Source: Grammothele lineata (taxonomy: Eukaryota > Basidiomycota > Agaricomycetes > Polyporales > Polyporaceae). Taken from it: a DNA stretch of 64,000 bases. Made by a program: the position numbers and the translations under genes. The notes under the pieces are model-generated. The model searched no databases, was not told the DNA's origin, and was given only the letters and a program-made list of their open reading frames with translations. The stretch spans positions 203,432 through 267,431 of the forward strand of contig NDFF03000101.1 of NCBI GenBank assembly GCA_002150815.3. Direction: 5' to 3'. Shown in pieces: positions 47,004 through 59,395 of this stretch (position 1 is its first letter; every line of letters starts with the position of its first letter).

Positions 47004-47881
47004 ATTGTACACCGCATGTCGAAATCCTGCGTTGTCACTGCGGAGAAGCTCGAGTCGGAGCGGGCACGCGATGCACGTTGGCTCCGAAAACTTCCTTTCT
47101 TGTGCGAGGCTCGCATGCCGTACACGCTGCGGTTAAACTGAATACGCACCCACATGTACAGTATAGTTCCTCGATCGATCGAAGCCCGGGCTCTGCCCCG
47201 GTCAGCTTACCTCACCCTAAACTTTACCGCGGCAGTCCGCCGTTCAAAGCCCTATCGTGTCTTTCTCTCAGCGTAAAGCCGAACCTTCCTCCGTGCCGGG
47301 CAAGGTGGCCCTGCCAGAGTTGGACCGATACTCGCACCCAGAGGGCGATCAGTTGATGACTGGCCAGGCTCGTGTCCCACGTCAGCCTTCCTCAGACCAT
47401 CCGGCGTACTCATGCACCCATCTACCGGAATGCTTCCTGAGTTTCTATCTCAGTCTAGGCCCCGCTTCGCCTGTACGGGAACGCTTACGTCCGAGCACAA
47501 CTCGTGGTAGGCGAGCGACGTTCGGATGGGTCGTGCGGTACCGAAGTTGTACGGGCGGTCATCTGGAGAGGCTTCTTCATTAGCGACTACGAATGCGGCT
47601 AGTCCGATTGGTCAGGGACGCACAAGGGCAATGGCGAAAGCGGCTGCCCGACTCCAGCTCCTAAGCGGAATGCGAAGGAGCCGTCGCTCAAAGGTATTCA
47701 TTGTCATGAGAATGGTATGGATCGGCGTACATGGGCAGACGATCACGAGCTCCGAGAAAGTACGATAACATGCAATCCCTAAACGTCAATCCTCAAGCTC
47801 AACAATCGGGCTTCAAAATAGCCAAGATGCCCCGACCCGGACAACAGTCAGACGAGACGCACCGGGCGCAAACGATGCTGC
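47004..47881. other. Gap with one possible orphan frame
   Basis: A plus-strand frame at 47257-47583 (MSFSQRKAEPSSVPGKVALP) and a second frame with VYGNAYVRAQLVVGERRSD near 47470-47530 could be parts of a spliced small gene. I could not connect them and recognise no domain. Confidence 0.3.
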
Positions 47882-49505
47882 TTACAACCGCGACACCGGT
47901 CCCTGCTGCCTCACCGCGCCTACCGCCTGCGCGCCGACGTCCCGCCACCACGTCTCGGCCGCCTCGTCCGCGTCGTAGAGGAACTGCGCCTCATTCTTGC
48001 GCTTGTCTGCCCACTGGTTCTGGCTTCCCTCCAACGCCTCGTCCTGTGCACCCCCGCGCAATCGCCGGAGTTCTATCTCCATCGCGCGGCGCATGTCGGC
48101 GTCGCGCGCCTGCTGCTCTGGCCCGTCGGGCAGGTGGAAGATCTTCTGGTTGAGGCGAGATTGGTTTTGCGTCTCGGCGGTGCGAGGGAGGCGGAGATCC
48201 TCGTATGCTTGGAGGAAGGTAGGAAGCTGAGAGGGGTGGGAGAGGTGGGAGAGGAGATTGCCGAGAACGGCGCCATCTTCGATGGCCATCGCCGCGCCTT
48301 GTGCGCGGTAGGGCTGTAACGGACAAAGCAGATGAGTGAGTGCGCACAAAGGACAACCAGTGAAAGACGCACGAGCATCGGATGGCAGGCATCGCCAAGA
48401 AGGATGACACGGTAGGAAGGATGTATCCATTTCTTGAGCGGCTTACGGTCCATGAGCCGCCACTTCAGCGTCGAATCGACGAAGCTGAGAATCTTGCGCA
48501 AGCTACGGAGCGCGGGTGTCCAGCATCTTACGTGAACAGAGCTCGAGGCTACAGGAAAGACGCCTCCGCTCACCGCGGCTCAAAGTCGGCGAAGTCGGCG
48601 CGCATTTTCTCAGCGCTCCCTTCGGCCGTCCACGACTCGACGGAGCCGTCGTCAGGGTGGGCGAGCACGACGTTGAACTCTTTCTTCGCTCTCTGTGCAG
48701 GTCTGGCGTGAGTGCTGGCAGTAGACGACAAAACGAGGAACGGGCAACGAACGATGTTATACGCCATCACGTGTCGCCTTGGACCCATCCAGCCCGTCAT
48801 GTCCGGAACGTCGACAAATTCTCGTAGCTCGGGGTCGTTCAAAAGGAGATCGGATGGCACTATCGCGCGATACACCGCGTCCCCGGTCGGGTCGGCAGGA
48901 TTAGCATATCCGAGCACGACCTGCTGGATGAGGCTTTTCACGCCGTCCGCGCCAACGACGAGGTCGCCGTGAACGATTTCTCCGCTCTGAAGAGTGATAG
49001 ATGGGGCGTCGGAATCAACGGCCGTGACGGTGGAGTTGAGTCGGAGCGTCATGAATGGTTCGGCGAGGTCGAACAAGAGCTTGTGTAGATCCGCGCGGTG
49101 AATATGATAGTAGGGCGAGCCGTACAATTCCTCCATGTCTGTCCAGCTGGTATACGCGACTCGCTCACCCGTCTCATAGCGCCTGAGAACGATTGCCTCC
49201 GGACGGACGCCCACGGCCTCGAGCGCGAACCCCGCACCCCATCGGCGCAGCAGGCGGGACATGTTCGGGGTGACTTGGATGCCTGCGCCCACCTCCCCTA
49301 TCGCTGGCGCTGACTCGAAGAGGGTGACTCGGTGGCCAGCTTTTCCCAGACAGTGCGCCGCGGCGAGCCCGCCCATACCACAGCCAACGATGAGCACATG
49401 GAGCTGATGAGGCGCTGTGCGGCCGCCGTAGAGGATCGTACGCAGCGAGGCGCCTTTGACATTGGCAGCGTGATGGGAGGTGACCGGGGGCGGATTAGCG
49501 GCCAT
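47882..49505 (-). CDS. FAD-dependent monooxygenase, salicylate hydroxylase-like
   Basis: Class A flavoprotein monooxygenase that would hydroxylate an aromatic substrate using NAD(P)H and oxygen in the cytosol. The start at 49505 gives MAANPPPVTSHHAANVKG, followed by HVLIVGCGMGGLAAAHCLG (GxGxxG, ADP of FAD), FESAPAIGEVGAGIQ, the DG motif DLVVGADGVKS and the GD motif VILLGDACHPM, then YRAQGAAMAIEDGAVLG. The C-terminal helical tail ends at 47882. Four exons are inferred; one intron separates VMAYNI from RAKKEF (about 48688-48747), another follows FEPR (about 48515-48573), and a third follows DACHPM (about 48318-48372). All three flavin motifs are intact, so the enzyme looks functional. A decayed relative of its tail lies at 57.9-58.4 kb. 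Substrate inferred only from family resemblance. Confidence 0.9.
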
Positions 49506-50621
49506 AGAGGGAGTAAGCACGAGGGTAGAGGGCTGATGGGGAGAATGGGCCGTGGCATTGACAGAGGTGTGAACACGGGTTGAAATACAGGCAGGAGGAT
49601 AAACTGTTTTAGCGCTCTAATTGCGAGCGTGTACGGGTGGGGTGACGTTCGCCCAGCCGAGCGCCTGAAGGAAGCACAGAAGAGGTCCGCGTGAGCAAAG
49701 AAGCAAATGGGTCCTTAGCATGCACGCGTCGCTCACCTGATGTCGCTGAAGCCGGGAGGTGCGCGGTTGCGCGCGAGGGCGAGCCTTGCGATGCAACAAA
49801 CGTCATGGTGAGCTGCTCATCCTGCACCGTCCGGTGCTGAAGGCTTGCAGTGTCCAAGTGGCATGGATTCACGAGGTAAAGAACTCATCTCACCCGCAGC
49901 ATGCGTGATCAAATACTCTGGTGGTCGTCTGTGCGTCGTTCACGTAGGACCATCATGACCGAAGGCTCGCTGCTGAGCGGAGACTAAGCCGGGGTCATCT
50001 CAGATGATCGGCTTGGGAAGACAACATATCGTAGGCAGGTGTGGGAAGGAGATGTAAGATGGAGGTATGTGGTAGAAAAGACCTGGTTGGTGAAGCGTCG
50101 AGCTGAGCGCAGTCATCGTCGGAGTTATCGCCTGGTAACCGTCTCCGTGGGAATGACGCGTGACGTCATAGCATGTGACCGAGCAAAGCGCGAGTTCGAC
50201 GGGCCGTTCAGGACGTCGCTCTTGGCGACTTCGTTCAAGTCTCCCCTGCCACCTAGTTGCTGTACGCTCTTCTATCGCAGCGCTCAGTTAAGAAAAGGAA
50301 GGCGGTCCAGTGTATACCCAGCGTTTGAGGCTTAATGGCTTCGTGTATAGACGAGAATGCCCTCGTGGAGTCGTCATCCTCAAACCTCTCCGCCACCCCA
50401 ACACGCGTCGGCTACCTGATTGGGATTTAACAAGTATTTCACCGGAAGGCAGACTCAGTATCATAGTAAGTTTACCATTAGCTATTTCTTGCCCCAAATA
50501 TCATACGTATGAGCCAGAGATATGAATATTGAACTTCAACGAAAGGGTTCGCCCAGCGACCCAAAAATCCCACTGTACAACTGATGCACTACACAGTAAA
50601 TAACCGAATAAATGACCAGGC
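49506..50621. other. Intergenic stretch
   Basis: Upstream region of the monooxygenase and 3' flank of the first surface-protein gene. A minus-strand frame at 49609-49872 has no recognisable domain. Confidence 0.45.
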
Positions 50622-51966
50622 TCATATAGGCTCATCATATTGGGGTAGTTGCTCTGTGGTTGCCGAAACATGGGCGTGCAGCTCCGCGAGCTGCCTCCGA
50701 AGCGCGCCAATTTCGACCTCCAGTGCTCCAACCGATGTCGCTGGAGCGCTGCCCAGATCAGAGCTCCCCAAATGGCTTGATATCATGCCTCCCCCACTCT
50801 CTTCCTGCTCCGAAACGGGACGCAGATCCCTCATTCGCTGCTCCAGGAAGGCAATCCTGTCCGCCATGTCCGCTTGTGCTTTCATAGAAGATGTTCCGGT
50901 CTCAGAAGGGGGAGGAAGTCTGGGTAACTCTGTGCGTGGGGTGATATTGTTCGCGCCTATAGAATTACGAGTTCACGTCATTGACAATTTTTAATTTGAA
51001 CGTAAGAACCCACTCACCTCCAGTAGGGGACAACGCTTGCAAGCGTGCGCGGTACGGAAAGGGCTCAACATCTCCCCATGACCCGGGCGTCTCATCTATA
51101 AGGGCCCGTCTCTTTGTGGATGAAGCGGCATTTCTTGCAGTGATGCGAGAGGAAGTCCGTGAACGGCGGAGGAGGACGAAAAGGAGGGCTCCGAGCGTGG
51201 CGATGCCAATCACCCCACCTAAAACTCCTCCAACTATTGCGCCGACATGACTCGAAGACGATGCGGCCGAGGAAGACGACGCGACTGAGGGAGGAGCGGA
51301 GGTGGATGATGGACGACCGGAGGGGGAGCTAACTGTGCTGGAGCTCATCGTTGTAGTGTCTGTCACTGGTTGCGAGGTAGGACCATCGTCTTCAACTTCG
51401 GCTGTGTAGACAACGTAGTCGAAGAGGATGAGCGACGGGTCGCTCCCACTGGCAGATACCATGAATGTGTGCGTTCTGTTTTCCAACCCCGTCTGGCTAA
51501 ATAGTGGTTGCCTGTATGCAATCTCCGTGCTCGAGGAATCGGGTGTATGTTGATATGAGCCACGCTGAACATTATCGATCCAGAAGGTCATGTTGATGAA
51601 TGTCGGGTCGGTTCCAGGGATGTTATTCGGAACGATGAAGTATCCATATACAGCGGTTCCCGCGAACGTGACGGTAGCGTTCGCTGCGCTCTCATTCCAA
51701 GGTCGGTATGTCGCATCGTGCCACGTACCGTCGACGACCTGGTCGACATCAATAGGTGCGCCTGGCTTGATGCTACATGGGACGCAGGACGTTCCTTGTC
51801 GCCATATATCGGGAGGCGAGTAAATGGGTTTTATGCCTGTGATGCTGTCTCCAAGCTCATCGTCAATTGTACGGTTGACCGAAAGCGCGTTTGCGAGGAT
51901 GATAGGTAAAAGTGGAGCGACGAAGGGTGGGAGGAACACTGTAGCCAAGTACAAGCGGGATATCAT
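50622..51966 (-). CDS. Single-pass surface protein with ectodomain, stalk, membrane helix and LPQY tail (copy 1)
   Basis: Exons 51966-51018 and 50956-50622 give 427 residues. After a signal peptide (MISRLYLATVFLPPFVAPLL) comes an ectodomain with NRTIDDELGDSITGI, a CVPC pair, GTWHDATY, GTAVYGYFIVPN, FINMTFWIDN, QPLFSQTGLENRTH and LILFDYVVYTAE. Then follow a Ser/Thr-rich stalk, the helix VGGVLGGVIGIATLGALLFV and a basic stop-transfer (LLRRSR). The second exon encodes a heptad-like helix (LEVEIGALRRQLAELHAH) and ends EQLPQYDEPI. Several N-glycosylation sequons lie in the ectodomain. The beta-rich, WHD-containing ectodomain resembles proteins common in Agaricomycetes that are anchored in the plasma membrane. 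Ligand and function are unknown. A receptor or wall-sensor role is only an inference from the layout. Confidence 0.85.
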
Positions 51967-52989
51967 GGGGGAAAGAGCGTGGGTGCTGCTTGTCGCGGCT
52001 CGCTGGGACGTCGTTAGAGAACTTAGTAGTTTGAGTCATTGATAGATAACCGCGCGACCATGTCACTTGGGCAGAACCGTATCAGCTTCGTCATCAGTAT
52101 CGATGGCGCCGCGTTGCAGAACGCTGGGCGTACCGTGAGTATATCGTGTCCTCCCATAACGTTGAGACGAAGGCTGTCTTCTCGCCGATTAGCCCGATGC
52201 ATCGTGCTCTGGTCTAATAGGTGCTGAGAACCGTTGTAGTGGATCTCACAAGAAGGAACATCAAGTTCAGTAGTCCATATCTCGTCGAGGAATTATGAAA
52301 CGAGTTCCTCATACTATCAGCTGAGGTATCGCTCTCTCACAGCTTTGCCACTACGGGCGGTTTCCCAGTGGGAGCTTTATATACCACCAGTGACGCTAGT
52401 CCTGGCGCACGTTTGCTAGCCTACGCCCTACATAAGCTCTACGGTGAGACAGCAACCGAGTTATATGATTATACATTGAATCCGAGTGATTTGTCCTCAC
52501 CGTTTAGAATACGAAACTTCCCTGCCACGAAGGCGATACATCCGTGACGCCATCGGGCACGTTACGCCGTGGGATTCAAACCTTCCAAATGTCTGAGCGC
52601 TAGCAGTGAGTCAAGCTCATTCGGACCCGACCATACCACATCGTTCGTATTATGAAGAGGTTCAGGTTGTTTCCTACGAGATGGCTGTTGAAGCTGAGGA
52701 GGAAGACCGCAATTTAGGCAACCTAAGCGCCGAGCGTCCCCATGGGCTCGTTGCGTGACGTCATTGCGCGTGCCAGGGCGGCTTGCAAATACCGAGTCGA
52801 ACTTCGGCTGAGATCCCGGTGCTCAATGCGGAGCTCTACAGCTTGTGACAAGTCTGTGAAGAATAACGACGAGAATGACTCTGGCATTGCTGTAGAGAAG
52901 ATCCAATCGAACGTTCAATTATAAAGCACGGGTATATCGTATCGACAATTTCCTTCAGGCTACTACTTATGCTATCACCTTAGCCCATG
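51967..52989. other. Intergenic stretch between surface-protein copies 1 and 2
   Basis: No exon, repeat or RNA gene recognised. Confidence 0.5.
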
Positions 52990-54323
52990 TCATGATGCAA
53001 GCGCGTCGTACTGCGGCAGCTGCTCCGTCCGCTCTTGAGCGGCGAGGCGAGCATTCAGTTCGGCAAGCTCTCTCCAGATCGCATTCATCTGCGACTCAAC
53101 TCCTCCAGCCACTCCCACTGTCCCAGTCATGGTCCCCGCATCTTGGCCCAGTCCCTCGTCGCCCCCGCCATCACGCCTTGCCGGAACGTCTACACCAGTT
53201 CTTGTGTATTGCTCCAGCACACCTATTCTGCGCCTCAGGTCTGCGTGTTGCTGTTGCGCGGAAGGTGCACTTGTTTCGGTTAACGGAGAGAGGGCGGATT
53301 TTGAAGGAGGGACGGAAGCGGAAACAAACTCTACGTTCCCGCCGAGTGAGCGAAGAGACACGGGCAGACAGTTTGAGGAGAGCCCTCACCTCTAGGCGAG
53401 ACGCCCTCAGGCGCTCCGACGTTATACGGAAAGGGATCCACCGTTGTGACTGCCAACCGGCGCTGAGCCGATAGCTCGCGTGGAAAGCTCCCGCCGCCCT
53501 CCGATGTTGGCTGTTCTTTTTCTGCGATGCGCCTCGAAGATGCCCGTGTACGCCGAAGGAGGAGAACAAGGAACGCTACGATGGAGATGACAGCAACGCC
53601 CCCTACCACTGCCCCAACAATGATGCCGACGTGGGAAGGAGACGTAGTCGAAGAATGAAGAGAAGGCGGAATGGTGGTGGCTAAGACAATGGAGCCGGTG
53701 CTTGTGGTGATAGAAGTGGACGTTGTTGGGTCAGCAACATCTTCCTCCGCCGTGTAGACGGCGTAGTCGAAAAGTATGAGTGATGCGTTCGTCCCACCGG
53801 CAGATATCAACAACGTGTGAGACTTGTTCTCCAATCCCGTCTGGGTGAATAGAGGTGCATTGTAGTCGACGACCATACTGTTGAGGTCGGGTGCGTGGAA
53901 AAACGGAGGACCCTGCTGTACCCCATCCATCCAGAATGTCATGTTGAAAATGAATTGATTGGGCCCAGGAGCGGCGTTGGGGACGATGAAGTATGCGTAC
54001 ACGGCCGTGCCTACAAACGTGATGCTGACGCTCACTGGGCCTTTGCCATCGGGAGGGAAGTATGTCGCATCATGCCAAGTTCCGTTAAAGACTTGACTGA
54101 GGTCGATGGGGTCATTCGGCAGGAAGGCGCAAGAGGTGCACGTCGCCCCTTGATTCCACTTCCCTGAAGGCAGGTACACCGGCTTGAGGCCTGTGACGTT
54201 GTCGCCGAATTCGTCGTCGATTGTGCGGTTGACGGAAAGCGTTTTAGCGAAGAGAGGGGAGAGGTAGAAAGAAAGAAGCGAGAGCCGGATGCCTACCAGG
54301 GCCACCGTGTGGAGGGAGTGCAT
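52990..54323 (-). CDS. Single-pass surface protein (copy 2)
   Basis: Paralogue of the gene at 50622-51966 in the same orientation. The start at 54323 is chosen because MHSLHTVALVGIRLSLLSFY is a signal peptide in the same position as in copies 1 and 3; the frame is open further upstream. The ectodomain shows NRTIDDEFGDNVTGL, CTSC, GTWHDATYFPPD, GTAVYAYFIVPN, FNMTFWMDG, PLFTQTGLENKSH and LILFDYAVYTAE. The stalk is short; the helix is VGAVVGGVAVISIVAFLVLL followed by LRRTR. The intron after SPRG starts at 53389. The last exon carries a coiled-coil-like segment (MNAIWRELAELNARLAAQ) and ends EQLPQYDALAS. Function unknown. Confidence 0.82.
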
Positions 54324-55728
54324 GGAGAGAGACGCAATCACGCGAATCTGTTCAACACTGGAGTCTTGGGTCATAAGAAAGCTATGCAGGCGCACGGAAT
54401 GATTGACGTCTGTCCTAGTGACATTCATGTGGCGCCGCTGTATCAGCGCGATCATCAGTAACAGTGCACTTCGGCGCATGTGAGTACAGACATACCGTCC
54501 TCAGGTCGCCGAGCCCCTCCAATACCAAGGTGGCTCATCCATACTCAAGCTGCCATTGTACAGCGGCCTGGAAACCTAGTGCCCGGGCAAGACTATACCT
54601 AGCATGGGCATTGGCGGAAGCGGAGCTGACTGAAGTGCGCAGTGTGAGACTGCGTAGAAAAGCTATGCGCTGCTACTCACCTGTCCATCGAGCTGTCGTC
54701 GTCGTGATCGGAGCCCAAACTCCATCAGAATTTGACAGTAATGGCAAAAGCAGTTTAAATAGGTGAACGGGATTAATCGCACATGCAGAATGTTGAGGTG
54801 TTGATGCACAGAAACGTCCATTTATCGTACTAGACAGCGACAAGCCATTGTATTCACGCTTGGTTATTCCCTAATTGACAGACAAACGAGAGGCCATATA
54901 GCCTGAGAACGAGTTAGCACGCACACGCAGAGACACGAGAAAGTAACGTACAATGTTCACGACCTGGACAACGGCGCTCCGCCGTTCATTTCATTAATCC
55001 GGCCTCGACAGCGTCGAAGGTATGCGCCGCGCCATCACCCATATTCTCCCTTTTCCACGGCGTTGACGGAAATCAATCTTTTAGAGAACATAGCACTAGT
55101 TGCGGCTCCTCTCTAGCAACTCTTTCCTCTTCCCCACTCTCGAGTCCTCCCGCGGCTCCCAATTCTATATACTATGACTCACACGGGACATTCTCCTACT
55201 GGCCACGGAACACAATCTCTCCCTCTTTACATCGTGATCCTCTTTGCCATAGAACCGGAGTTTTTCAGTGTCCCGTTTCGTGCGTGGCCCAAGAGATGCG
55301 TCGTATGTGTATACAGAAGGGCGGAATCCCAAGTAGCACTGGGTTATCGAACGCCAGCCTGGGTCTTCAAGACGGACATTGCTGCGGTTTTGGTGAGCAA
55401 CACGGTGTCAGGCAAGTAGTGAAGGCTCAAGTTGGTGCATGTGGAGGGAAAGAGAGGTGAGGGGGTGAGATCTAAGATTGGACACAGGAGCGTAGGACGG
55501 TTCAGACACTGCGTTGCGCACTCGGATCAGTAGTATGCCGGACGCTGGCAAGCCTGCCGCCGTCTGCCGAATATTGGCGGAGCTTAATTTAGTCACAGCG
55601 GAGTTTAAGTGACTTCATCGCTATTCTAAACATCGCGCCAGAACACTCTCGAAGTCTTACCCATAGTCATGCAAAAGCAAAAAGCTATCACCAACAAATC
55701 CCGGTGAATACTATCACAGAAGTACACC
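54324..55728. other. Intergenic stretch carrying the left part of the first duplicated unit
   Basis: From about 54813 on, the sequence is matched at 58365 and beyond. A plus-strand frame at 55174-55419 (MTHTGHSPTGHGTQSL), preceded by TCTATATACT, is not preserved in the second unit, so I do not call it a gene. Confidence 0.45.
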
Positions 55729-56330
55729 CTACATCATCTCGTACTGTGGCAACTGGTCCCCTCGCTCCTGCGCGGCCAAACGCATGTTCAGCTCCTGAAG
55801 CTCCCTCCAGAGCGCCTCCACCTCGGATTCAATCCCACCGGATACCGTCGATTCCCCACCAATCTCGGATGCCCCACCCAGTCTTCCGCCGCCCCCGCTG
55901 ATGTCACTGTTTTCTGGGAGATCGATGCCCAGGTCCCTAATATGTTGCTCAAGCAGCATGATCCTCCGCTTGAGCTCGATCTGCTCTGCTTCGGAAGATA
56001 CACCGAACTGCGATGATTGATACTTCGCCATTTTTGAGCTCGGAACGATGCGAACTGCCCCTGTATAGTAAAACTGCGCTAAGAGGAAATAAACGCATGG
56101 CAGTGTCGGCGAACATTCTCACCTCCGGACGAGAGTCCGTGTATCACCCCTGCGCGGTACCGAGATGGTTCCACGCCTCCAAAAGGCAAGCGACGTCCCC
56201 CGAATTGCTCGTTTGAGAACATACCGATGTCCGAGGACCGAATCTTCTCCGAGACGAGTTCGCGGAACGACCCACGCCCGCGCCGGCGGATAAAGAACAA
56301 CGCTCCGAGCGCAGCCGAGATTATGGCAAC
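54813..56330. repeat. Segmental duplication, unit 1
   Basis: The stretch starting near TTTATCGTACTAGACAGCG, running through GTTATTCCCTAATTGACAGA and the GCCGGACGCTGGCAAGCC block near 55540, and into the last exon and membrane-helix region of surface-protein copy 3, is matched in the same order by 58365 to about 60090. Identity by eye is high but clearly below perfect, so the event is not recent. Borders are approximate. Confidence 0.75.
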
Positions 56331-57218
56331 ACCTCCTACTACGCCTCCGATAATTGCGCCAGTATGGCTGGAGTGAAGAACGGGATTGGGTGTAGCAGGT
56401 GAATGGACGGACGTTGAGTTCGTAGTAGATGTTGGAATGGCAGTGTTAGAACTCGTGAATGAGGAATTTGACGTCGACCTGGGTGACGTCGTAGAGCTCG
56501 CTGCGTGGATTGCAGACGATAGGGATGCCGAATCGATAGCCGAAGATGACCCAGTGGAAGTCGGCGGGTCGGTAGGGTTCGGGATAGATGTGCTCGAGCT
56601 CACAGCCGAAGTCGACGCCTGGGCCATGGAAACTTCATCATCCGCCTCAGCGGTGTAGATTGCGTAGTCGAAAAGGATGAGAGACTGATTAGCTCCGCTC
56701 GCAGTGATCAGTAGCACATGCTCCCGGTTATCTAAACCCGTCTGGACATACAGGGGCTGCTTGTACGCAATATCAGTCGAGGGACCGGGTGGGTGCGTAA
56801 ATTTGCCCATTGGTGTCCCGTCCATCGAGAAGCTCATGTTGACAAACGTGACGCGGGAATGAGGGAGGGTGTTCGGGACGATGAAGAATGCGTACACTGC
56901 CGTGCCGGTGAACGGGATGCTGATACTCAGTGCGCCTTCCGATCGGTCAGGCCGGTACGTCGAGTCGTGCCATGTCCCTTGGAAGACCTGGCTGACGTCG
57001 ATGGGATTACCGGGCTGGATGGTGCAGGGGCCACAGGCAGAGCCTTGGTTCCATAGGTCCGTAGGGGCATACGTTGGCTTGATACCCGTGACACTGTCCC
57101 CTAGTTCATCGTCGATTGTGCGGTTTATGAAGGCGGCGTGTGCATCAAGGAAGAACGGGGATGAAAGAATGTGAGCGATGCACCATAGCGCTAGGAATAC
57201 TGCGCGGAGGGAGCGCAT
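55729..57218 (-). CDS. Single-pass surface protein (copy 3)
   Basis: The start at 57218 gives the signal peptide MRSLRAVFLALWCIAHIL. The ectodomain carries NRTIDDELGDSVTGI, CGPC, GTWHDSTYRP, GTAVYAFFIVPN, FVNMSFSMDG, PLYVQTGLDNREH and LILFDYAIYTAE. The stalk is the longest of the family (about 75 residues of Ser/Thr/Pro/Asn). Helix: IIGGVVGGVAIISAALGALF, then IRRRGRG. After an intron near 56040-56120 the last exon has LKRRIMLLEQHIRDLG and LWRELQELNMRLAAQERG and ends DQLPQYEMM. The helix and last exon are nearly the same as in the truncated copy at 59686-60222, showing that copy 4 derives from copy 3 by the segmental duplication. Confidence 0.85.
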
Positions 57219-57985
57219 GAGTAGGTCAAATACGAGGGATGCACGTCGATTCCTCGCCGCGTTGTTCCTCTTATAGTGAATGATACGAACAACGTTGACT
57301 GATAGGATGGTGTTCTACGACAACACGATGACAGAACCATATCAGCCCAATGATGCACAGAAAACATTGCAAGTAGGAGCAAACGCTTACCAGTCGCTGT
57401 GACAGCTACTTGACTATGTGTGTGTACCTTCGAAATGAGCCAGAATCGTCTCACGTTCAACGATACGACCCTCGCGCATGGCGATAGTCATTGCATGCCC
57501 GTTGTCAGCTTGAGCCGGTGCTCTGGTTCTTGAGTTGCCGTCACTGTGTTGCCATGCCTCCACGAACTAGTTGGCATTATGGCGGAACTCAGTTTGCGGG
57601 TTCTCTTCCACATCATTCGAACCCCGAGTCCGCCTCAACCGAGCATGGAAGAACGTGGCGACGAAACATTGACAGCATTTTCTCGTTCTCTAAATCCAAC
57701 GCGATAGATTGAAGATACATCTACATACCCAGGGGATGACGGTACGTCCAAAGTTCAGGCGTGCCGAAGTCGGATGCGAGCACAAATCCTGTGCAGGCCA
57801 TCCGTAGCAGGATGCGCAGGCTCGTACACTGGAGCAAAAGGTGAGCGCGGACGGCAAAGATAGACGAGCAAGCTCACCTAAATACTCACATCTACCCGCG
57901 CTGCACACGGTGCTCACAGTCATAACAGCGGCTCGGCCCTATCCCTCTCTAGCTGTGCGATCTCGCCCTCTCCCGAAGCACCCTT
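57219..57985. other. Intergenic stretch
   Basis: Upstream region of surface-protein copy 3. No exon recognised. Confidence 0.45.
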
Positions 57986-58397
57986 GCCAAACGTGCGCGC
58001 CCCAACCTCGCGTCACCGACCGCCCGCCGCCGCATCCGCATCGTATGCGAGCTGCGCCTGAGTCTTCCTGTTCGCCTGCTGGTTCATGCTCCTTCTCGTC
58101 CCCTCCTTCTCACTCCCCGTCCCCACGCACGCGCAATTGCCCCTCTCTCAGTTCCCTCATCTTCCTCTCCATCGCCCTCCTCATATCCTCAGCGTCTCTC
58201 CTCTGCGCCTCTCCATCTGGTGAGTGGGAGATCCGCTGGTTCAGTTTCAGCCGTTCTTGTGTCCTCACTGTGCTCGGGAGCCTGAGATTTTTGAACACTT
58301 GGGAGAAGAGGGGACGCTGGGCAGGGAATAGAGGTGGGAGGGGAGGGCACGGTCTTCGATGGTGCAGACGTTCATTTATCGTGCTAGACAACGGCAA
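57986..58397 (-). pseudogene. Fragment of an FAD monooxygenase C-terminus
   Basis: On the minus strand FKNLRLPSTVRTQERLKLNQ, then SHSPDGEAQRRDAEDMRRAM and ELREGQLRVRGDGE, match in order the C-terminal helices of the monooxygenase at 47882-49505 (YEDLRLPRTAETQNQSRLNQ, FHLPDGPEQQARDADMRRAM). The flavin motifs are absent and the frame is lost toward the 3' end, so this is a non-functional remnant. Divergence suggests it came from a relative rather than from a recent copy of the intact gene. It ends exactly where the second duplicated unit begins. Confidence 0.75.
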
Positions 58398-59357
58398 ATC
58401 GACATTGTATTCACGTCGAGTTATTCCCTAGTTGACAGACAAACAACAGGTCATGTAGTCTGAGAAATCATTAGCATGCACACGCAGACACACGAGGAGT
58501 AAAGCAACGTACGATGTTTACGGACTGGATAGTGGCACCAGGCCGTTCACATCACGAATCCGGTCTAAGTAACGTCAAAGGTACGCCCTGCTTCATCACC
58601 CCTCTGCCACGTCGTCCATGTCGTCCACGGAAATCGGAGTATATCACATTAATTGCGCCTCCACTCCACTTCTTTCTTTCTCCTACAACTTCCCATCTTA
58701 TGCGCTGGTACTCACAGTCTCAATGTTCATTGTCTCGATTTCGACGCAACGTAATACCGTGCAGTCTGTGCAGAAACCATCAATCAAGCAGAGAATGCCC
58801 TAGCCGGCGTATGGGGAGGAAAAGAGAGGCGAAGGGATGAGATCTGAGAATGAACACAAGACGTTGTAGAATGACACTCCACGTTGCTTGCCACTCGTAT
58901 GCCGGGCGCTCGCAAGCCCGCCGCAGTCCGCCAATTTGCCACCAGTATCGGCGGAGTTGAATCGAGTCATAGCGGAGTTACGAGCGAATTATCGCTACTC
59001 TTGTTGAGGGTATAGGGAGACGCGCCGCGGCCTCGGGCCGGGCACGTCTGCAACGCGGATGCGTCGGCGTGGGCCGAGCTCCGCGTGCGAGGGGCAAAGG
59101 CGCTCGCAGCGCGCGGCGAGAGCGCTTGCGGGTAGGAGGAGGGTAACGCGCATGCCATATGAGGCAGGCACGTCGGTGGTCTTGCCATAAAAGGCGCACG
59201 GCGCCGAGGTGTGTTCTTCATTGGGGTTTATTTCTTGTTTGGGCTTTCCCGATCGTTTGCTCTCGTGTACGTGCGCAGACTGGTTGGGGTTAGACTCGTG
59301 TTGTGGTGTGTTGTGTCTCAAATTTTCCTCGTACTTTAGCGGAAGCGCGCGCGACCG

Positions 59358-59395
59358 CTCACCTCACCCGTTCGTATCCCGCGGCGTGAGGTGAG
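59358..59395. repeat. Perfect 10-base inverted repeat
   Basis: CTCACCTCAC at 59358-59367 and its complement GTGAGGTGAG at 59386-59395 flank 18 bases, giving a possible stem-loop. It lies inside the inserted segment. Confidence 0.85.

Noticed and set aside
55174..55419. 81-codon plus-strand frame after a TATA-like sequence
   Set aside because: It lies in the duplicated unit, and the frame is not kept in the second unit, so it is unlikely to be under selection as a protein.
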